This document shows, in pieces, positions 59,846-64,000 of a stretch of DNA of 64,000 bases; position 1 is the first letter of the stretch; the number at the start of each line of letters is the position of its first letter. The translations under genes were made by a program, and so were the position numbers. Below the pieces are notes generated by a model. That model was not told where the DNA came from, did no database searches, and saw nothing but the letters and a program-made list of their open reading frames with translations. This stretch comes from Maccoyibacter intestinihominis (lineage in GTDB: Bacteria; Bacillota; Clostridia; Lachnospirales; Lachnospiraceae): positions 248,001-312,000 of the forward strand of contig NZ_JBBMEX010000001.1 in NCBI RefSeq assembly GCF_040096355.1, read 5' to 3'.

Positions 59846-62086
59846 ATGGAAGCAAGAGCAGAGAATCTAATTAGAACAGAATATTCGGAGGTCATGCAGA
59901 AAGCCTATATTGATTATGCGATGAGTGTCATTATTGCAAGAGCTCTTCCGGATGTAAGAGACGGACTCAAACCGGTACAAAGACGTACCTTGTATGATAT
60001 GCATGAACTGGGAATCCGCTATGACAGACCATATCGAAAATGTGCGAGAATTGTCGGCGATACGATGGGTAAATATCATCCGCATGGTGACAGCTCCATT
60101 TATGAATCTTTAGTTGTCATGGCACAGGACTTCAAAAAGGGACTTCCACTGGTGGATGGCCACGGTAATTTTGGCTCGATTGAAGGTGATGGGGCGGCAG
60201 CCATGCGTTATACCGAGGCAAGGCTGCAAAAGATCACACAGGAAGCCTATTTAGCCGACTTAGACAAAGATGTGGTAGACTTTGTCCCGAATTTTGATGA
60301 GACGGAAAAAGAGCCGGAGGTGCTTCCGGTCAAGGTGCCTAATATCCTGATCAATGGTGCAGAGGGAATCGCAGTCGGAATGGCAACGAGTATCCCGCCG
60401 CATAATTTTGGCGAAGTCATTGACGGTGTAAAGGCATATATGAAAAATCCTGACATCAATACCGAGCAGATGATGGAATATATCAAAGGGCCGGATTTTC
60501 CAACCGGAGGAATTGTAACAAATAAGGATGATTTACTCTCTATCTATTCTACCGGAAGCGGTAAGATCAAGGTCCGTGGAAAAGTTGAGATTGAAAAAAT
60601 GAAGGGTGGCAAAGAACGGATTGTCATCACAGAGATCCCTTACACCATGATCGGAGCAAACATTGGAAAATTTTTAAATGATGTCTATTCTTTAGTAGAG
60701 ACGAAAAAGACAAATGATATCGTGGATATCTCGAATCAGTCCTCAAAAGAGGGCATCCGTATTGTCATCGAGTTAAAACGTGGGGCAGATGCCGAAAATA
60801 TCTGTAATCTGCTCTATAAAAAGACAAAGTTAGAAGATACGTTTAGCGTTAACATGCTTGCCGTTGCAGATGGAAGACCGGAAACCATGGGAATCGTTCC
60901 GATGATTCGTCATCATGTGAATTTCCAGTATGAGATTGCAACAAGAAAGTACAAAACACTGTTAGAAAAAGAGCTTGAGAAAAAAGAAGTGCAGGAGGGC
61001 TTAATCAAAGCCTGTGATGTGATTGACTTAATCATTGAGATTCTGCGTGGTTCTAAGAATATCAAAGATGCAAAAGCCTGCTTAGTTCATGGCAAGACCG
61101 ATGCGATTAAGTTCAAATCCGAGGAGTCAAAGCAGTTAGCAGCGCAGCTTCAGTTTACCGAAAAACAGGCAACGGCAATCTTAGAGATGCGTCTTTATAA
61201 GCTCATCGGATTAGAAATCGAAGCACTGTTAAAAGAGCATGATAAGACGTTAAAAAATATTGCGACTTATGAGAATATCTTAGGAAGCCGTACGGCAATG
61301 GCAAAGGTAATTATCAAGGAGTTGGAGGCGTTTAAAAAGGAATATGCAAAAGAGCGCAAGACTGTGATTGACAATGTCGAGGCAGCAGTGGTCGAGGAAA
61401 AGAAAATCGAAGAAATGGATGTTGTCTTTTTGATGGATCGTTTCGGTTATGGACGAACAGTGGATGTACCGACCTATGAGCGAAATAAAGAGGCGGCAGA
61501 CAGTGAAAATAAATGCGTAGTTCTTTGTAGGAACACGGATAAATTATGCCTCTTTACCGATACCGGAAAAATGCACAGTATTAAGGTATTAGACCTGCCG
61601 TTTGGAAAATTCAGGGACAAGGGACAACCGATCGATAACCTCAGTAACTATGACAGCAGTCAGGAAAATATCGTCTATCTGATGAACTTACAGAAACTTG
61701 CAGAACATAAGGTATTCTTTGGAACGAAAAACGGAATGTGTAAAGTTGTGGATGGCAGTGAATTTGATGTTGCCAAACGAACGATCGCAGCCACAAAACT
61801 CACAGAGGGAGATATGCTGTTAACGGTGCGTGTCTTAGAAGGAGAAGAGTCATTGATCCTTCGTTCCGATAAAGAGTATTTCTTAAGGTTAGAAGCAAGT
61901 GAGATACCACAGAAGAAAAAAGGAGCCGTCGGTGTGCGTGGCATGAGGCTAGCCGCCCGTGAACAGATGCAGGAGATTTATGTTCTGCCACCGGACGGGG
62001 AGGAAGTCGTCACCGTGAAAGAAAAAGAGGTGGCACTGCACAGACTCCATATCGGAAAGAGAGATACCAGAGGCGTAAAGAAATGA
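59846..62086 (+). CDS. parC: DNA topoisomerase IV subunit A (GyrA/ParC family)
   Basis: 746 residues from the ATG at 59846 (TAGGAGGAAAAGC upstream). Breakage-reunion domain with active-site Tyr122 (AAMRYTEARL) and the quinolone-pocket residues Ser83 and Glu87 (HPHGDSSIYES), i.e. the susceptible-type residues. The C-terminal beta-pinwheel is short, and no clear GyrA box (QRRGGKG) is seen; the nearest is QKKKGAVGVRG. Length matches ParC rather than GyrA. Ten bases after parE; its stop overlaps folC. Confidence 0.88.
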   Translation: MEARAENLIRTEYSEVMQKAYIDYAMSVIIARALPDVRDGLKPVQRRTLYDMHELGIRYDRPYRKCARIVGDTMGKYHPHGDSSIYESLVVMAQDFKKGLPLVDGHGNFGSIEGDGAAAMRYTEARLQKITQEAYLADLDKDVVDFVPNFDETEKEPEVLPVKVPNILINGAEGIAVGMATSIPPHNFGEVIDGVKAYMKNPDINTEQMMEYIKGPDFPTGGIVTNKDDLLSIYSTGSGKIKVRGKVEIEKMKGGKERIVITEIPYTMIGANIGKFLNDVYSLVETKKTNDIVDISNQSSKEGIRIVIELKRGADAENICNLLYKKTKLEDTFSVNMLAVADGRPETMGIVPMIRHHVNFQYEIATRKYKTLLEKELEKKEVQEGLIKACDVIDLIIEILRGSKNIKDAKACLVHGKTDAIKFKSEESKQLAAQLQFTEKQATAILEMRLYKLIGLEIEALLKEHDKTLKNIATYENILGSRTAMAKVIIKELEAFKKEYAKERKTVIDNVEAAVVEEKKIEEMDVVFLMDRFGYGRTVDVPTYERNKEAADSENKCVVLCRNTDKLCLFTDTGKMHSIKVLDLPFGKFRDKGQPIDNLSNYDSSQENIVYLMNLQKLAEHKVFFGTKNGMCKVVDGSEFDVAKRTIAATKLTEGDMLLTVRVLEGEESLILRSDKEYFLRLEASEIPQKKKGAVGVRGMRLAAREQMQEIYVLPPDGEEVVTVKEKEVALHRLHIGKRDTRGVKK

Positions 62087-63360
62087 CCTATGAAGAGGCA
62101 GCAGAATTTGCAGACAGTACAAAAAAATATGGAAGTATTTTAGGACTAGAGAGTATCCGAAATCTGATGCAGGAACTTGGAAACATACAGGAGCAGCTGC
62201 ACATCATCCATGTAGCGGGTACGAATGGAAAGGGTTCAGTCTGTGCCTTTTTATCCGCGGCACTGACAGAGGTCGGATATCGGGTTGGACGTTATAATTC
62301 TCCGGCAGTATTTGAAAGAAGAGAAGTCTTTCGCATAGGAGAAACGATGATCTCTAAAGAGGAATACGCCGCGGTTTTTGAAAGAGTTCAAACCGCCTGT
62401 GAAGTGCTGACAAAGCGGGGATGTCCGCATCCGACTGTCTTTGAGGTAGAGACAGCGGCAGCGTTTTTATGGTTTTATGAAAAAAAATGCGACCTCGTCT
62501 TATTAGAGACCGGTATGGGCGGAGAGACAGATGCGACCAATCTGATCACACATCCGGTATGCAGTGTGCTGACTTCGATTGGCATGGATCATATGCAGTA
62601 TTTAGGAAATACCATAGAAGAGATCGCAAAAGTAAAAGCCGGGATCATCAAAAAAGGATGTCCGGTAGTTGCATTGAAACAGGGTGACAGTGTGTGCGAA
62701 GTCATAAAGAACAAGGCAGAGGAATGTGGTTCACGGTGTGTTCTGGTAGAAGTGCCGCAGTATATGCAGGAAGCTCCCATATGGGGAACAACGCTGCAGG
62801 ATGTACACTATGGATCAGTACATACCGCACTTGGCGGCATATGGCAAAGAGAGAACCTGTCACTGGCATTAGCAGTCTTAAAATTGCTAGAAGAATCCGG
62901 TTATCCCATAACGAAAGAAGCGGTGCAAAGTGGGATTGCAAAGACGATCTGGCATGGCAGATATGAAGTTTTGCAGACAGAGCCGCTATTTATCATAGAC
63001 GGAGCGCACAATCCGATTGCCGCGAAACGTCTGAAGGAGACGATCGAAAAGGATTTTACAAACAGGGAAATTATATATATAATAGGGGTACTTGCAGATA
63101 AGGAGCATGAAAAAATGCTGCGTCTTTTATTGCCGGGGGCAAAAGCCGTATTTACGGTCACACCCGATAGCCCAAGGGCTTTAGACGGTGAGAGTTTGGC
63201 AAAAGAAGCCCAAAAGTATGCAGACAATATTTGGTATGTGCCGGATATTGGTAAAGCAGTGAAGATGGCAAAGGAAACAGCAAAAGAGTCCGATGTCATA
63301 CTTGCAGTCGGCTCTTTATCCTATTTAAAAGAAGTAAAAAAAGCCTTAGGACAGGGTTAA
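62083..63360 (+). CDS. folC: folylpolyglutamate synthase / dihydrofolate synthase
   Basis: 425 residues. Mur-ligase-like: P-loop VAGTNGKGSVCAFLS, LETGMGGETDATNLI, SIGMDHMQYLGNT, FIIDGAHNPIAAKRL and a C-terminal Rossmann domain (IYIIGVLADKEHEKM). Adds glutamates to folates. Start overlaps the parC stop (ATGA). Followed by folE, beginning a folate group. Confidence 0.95.
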   Translation: MTYEEAAEFADSTKKYGSILGLESIRNLMQELGNIQEQLHIIHVAGTNGKGSVCAFLSAALTEVGYRVGRYNSPAVFERREVFRIGETMISKEEYAAVFERVQTACEVLTKRGCPHPTVFEVETAAAFLWFYEKKCDLVLLETGMGGETDATNLITHPVCSVLTSIGMDHMQYLGNTIEEIAKVKAGIIKKGCPVVALKQGDSVCEVIKNKAEECGSRCVLVEVPQYMQEAPIWGTTLQDVHYGSVHTALGGIWQRENLSLALAVLKLLEESGYPITKEAVQSGIAKTIWHGRYEVLQTEPLFIIDGAHNPIAAKRLKETIEKDFTNREIIYIIGVLADKEHEKMLRLLLPGAKAVFTVTPDSPRALDGESLAKEAQKYADNIWYVPDIGKAVKMAKETAKESDVILAVGSLSYLKEVKKALGQG

Positions 63361-63387
63361 GATAAATTGGAAAGCACAGGTGAAGTC

Positions 63388-63939
63388 ATGGACGAAAAGA
63401 AAATACAAGAGGGTGTCCGCCTGATTTTAGAAGGTATCGGCGAGGACTGTACAAGAGAGGGGCTGTTAGAAACACCGGATCGTATTGCCCGTATGTATCA
63501 GGAGATTTTTGGCGGTATGGGCAAGGATGCAAAGGAACATCTGTCAAAAACCTTTCATGTAAAAAATAATGAGATGGTTGTGGAGAAAGACATTGTCTTT
63601 TACTCTACCTGTGAACATCATCTGCTTCCGTTTTATGGAAAGGCACATGTTGCCTATATTCCGGATGGAAAAGTGGTCGGTTTAAGCAAGTTAGCAAGAA
63701 CCGTAGAAGTCTATGCGAAAAGACCACAGATGCAGGAACAGCTTACCGCACAGATCGCGGATGCGCTGATGGAGCATTTAAAACCACAGGGGGCAATGGT
63801 CATGATCGAAGCAGAGCATATGTGTATGACGATGCGTGGTATTAAAAAACCGGGAAGCAGGACCGTTACCTATGTAACGCGTGGCATTTTTGAAAAAGAT
63901 ACAGAGTTACAAAACCGCTTTTTTCAGATGGTGCGTTAA
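63388..63939 (+). CDS. folE: GTP cyclohydrolase I
   Basis: 183 residues from the ATG at 63388 after AGGTGA; a TTG at 63367 is possible but lacks a ribosome site. Zinc-binding CEHHLLPFYGKAHVAYIPD, then VVGLSKLARTVEVYAKRPQMQEQLT in parts, and the second cysteine in EHMCMTMRGI. First step of tetrahydrofolate synthesis, making dihydroneopterin triphosphate. Confidence 0.96.
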   Translation: MDEKKIQEGVRLILEGIGEDCTREGLLETPDRIARMYQEIFGGMGKDAKEHLSKTFHVKNNEMVVEKDIVFYSTCEHHLLPFYGKAHVAYIPDGKVVGLSKLARTVEVYAKRPQMQEQLTAQIADALMEHLKPQGAMVMIEAEHMCMTMRGIKKPGSRTVTYVTRGIFEKDTELQNRFFQMVR

Positions 63940-63941
63940 GG

Positions 63942-64000
63942 ATGGAGTATGTAGAAAAGCTGTCAGGAGACAGGGAATACAGACAGTTGTTAGAGCGTTT
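63942..64000 (+). CDS. start of another gene, cut by the window edge
   Basis: Opens with ATG at 63942, three bases after folE, with AAGG just upstream, and stays open for 19 codons (begins MEYVEKLSGDREYRQL). Too short to assign. An HD-domain or folate-pathway gene would fit the neighbourhood, but that is a guess. Confidence 0.5.
   Translation, partial: MEYVEKLSGDREYRQLLER

Noticed and set aside
1..64000. tRNA, rRNA, prophage or insertion-sequence genes
   Set aside because: Looked for by eye along both strands; no transposase, integrase, phage structural gene or tRNA-like cloverleaf with CCA-type end was recognised.

Overview
This window is a 64 kb chromosomal segment of a low-GC Firmicute. 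The gene families and gene order point to the Clostridia, most likely a Lachnospiraceae (Roseburia/Agathobacter-like) gut anaerobe. This placement is inferred: there is no 16S gene in the window. Signs of an anaerobe are class III anaerobic ribonucleotide reductase (nrdD-nrdG). Firmicute signs are class III fructose-bisphosphatase, ribonuclease J, HrcA/CIRCE, an IreB-family protein, a Crh-like HPr and several Bacillus-like gene neighbourhoods. No rRNA, tRNA, CRISPR array, transposase or integrase was recognised.

Region 1 (1-6490) is accessory and AT-rich. It looks like a type VII (Esx/LXG-type) effector-immunity locus. It holds the end of a glycine-zipper protein, two genes encoding membrane proteins with GRAM/PH-like domains (one an internal duplication), an ESAT-6/LXG-like protein with a glycine-rich hydrophobic C-terminus, four tandem paralogues of a ~210-residue membrane protein (one frameshifted), a DUF4176-like protein and a final membrane protein. 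The spacer between the third and fourth paralogue keeps both ends of a second, deleted LXG-like gene, so a three-gene unit appears to have been duplicated and then lost its effector.

Region 2 (6490-10150) is the ylxM-ffh-rpsP-khpA and rimM-trmD cluster (protein targeting, ribosome and tRNA maturation). Region 3 (10200-15310) is the hrcA-grpE-dnaK-dnaJ heat-shock operon with a perfect CIRCE operator. Region 4 (15400-28000) is mainly RNA modification and housekeeping: prmA, rsmE, a NifS-like desulfurase with thiI, a divergent Crh-like gene, mtaB, the ireB/ruvX/DUF1292 trio, rnjA, ylbF-like, trmR-trhP and a lactonase-family gene. A gene-poor stretch (27972-28859) carries a 312-bp inverted-repeat element; a 71-bp internally deleted copy lies at 15849-15919.

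Region 5 (28860-36134) holds typA (minus strand), a tandem-OB SSB-like gene, a corrinoid adenosyltransferase gene, a lysine riboswitch with terminator in front of dapA-dapB, and fbp. Region 6 (36150-43140) is rplS, two signal peptidase I genes flanking rbgA, rnhB, a FliK-like/FlhB-C-like pair (ylqG-ylqH of Bacillus), yraN and pgeF. A 149-bp nested palindrome lies between rplS and the first lepB. Region 7 (43200-46400) is a GntR/ABC exporter operon whose ATPase gene has an early in-frame stop. Region 8 (46440-53330) is der-plsY, nrdD-nrdG behind an NrdR box, dut, and a UgpC/MsmX-type sugar ABC ATPase. Region 9 (53387-64000) is a diacylglycerol-kinase-like gene overlapping a hybrid histidine kinase gene, a CdaR-like regulator, a second type II topoisomerase pair (parE-parC), folC, folE and the start of one more gene.
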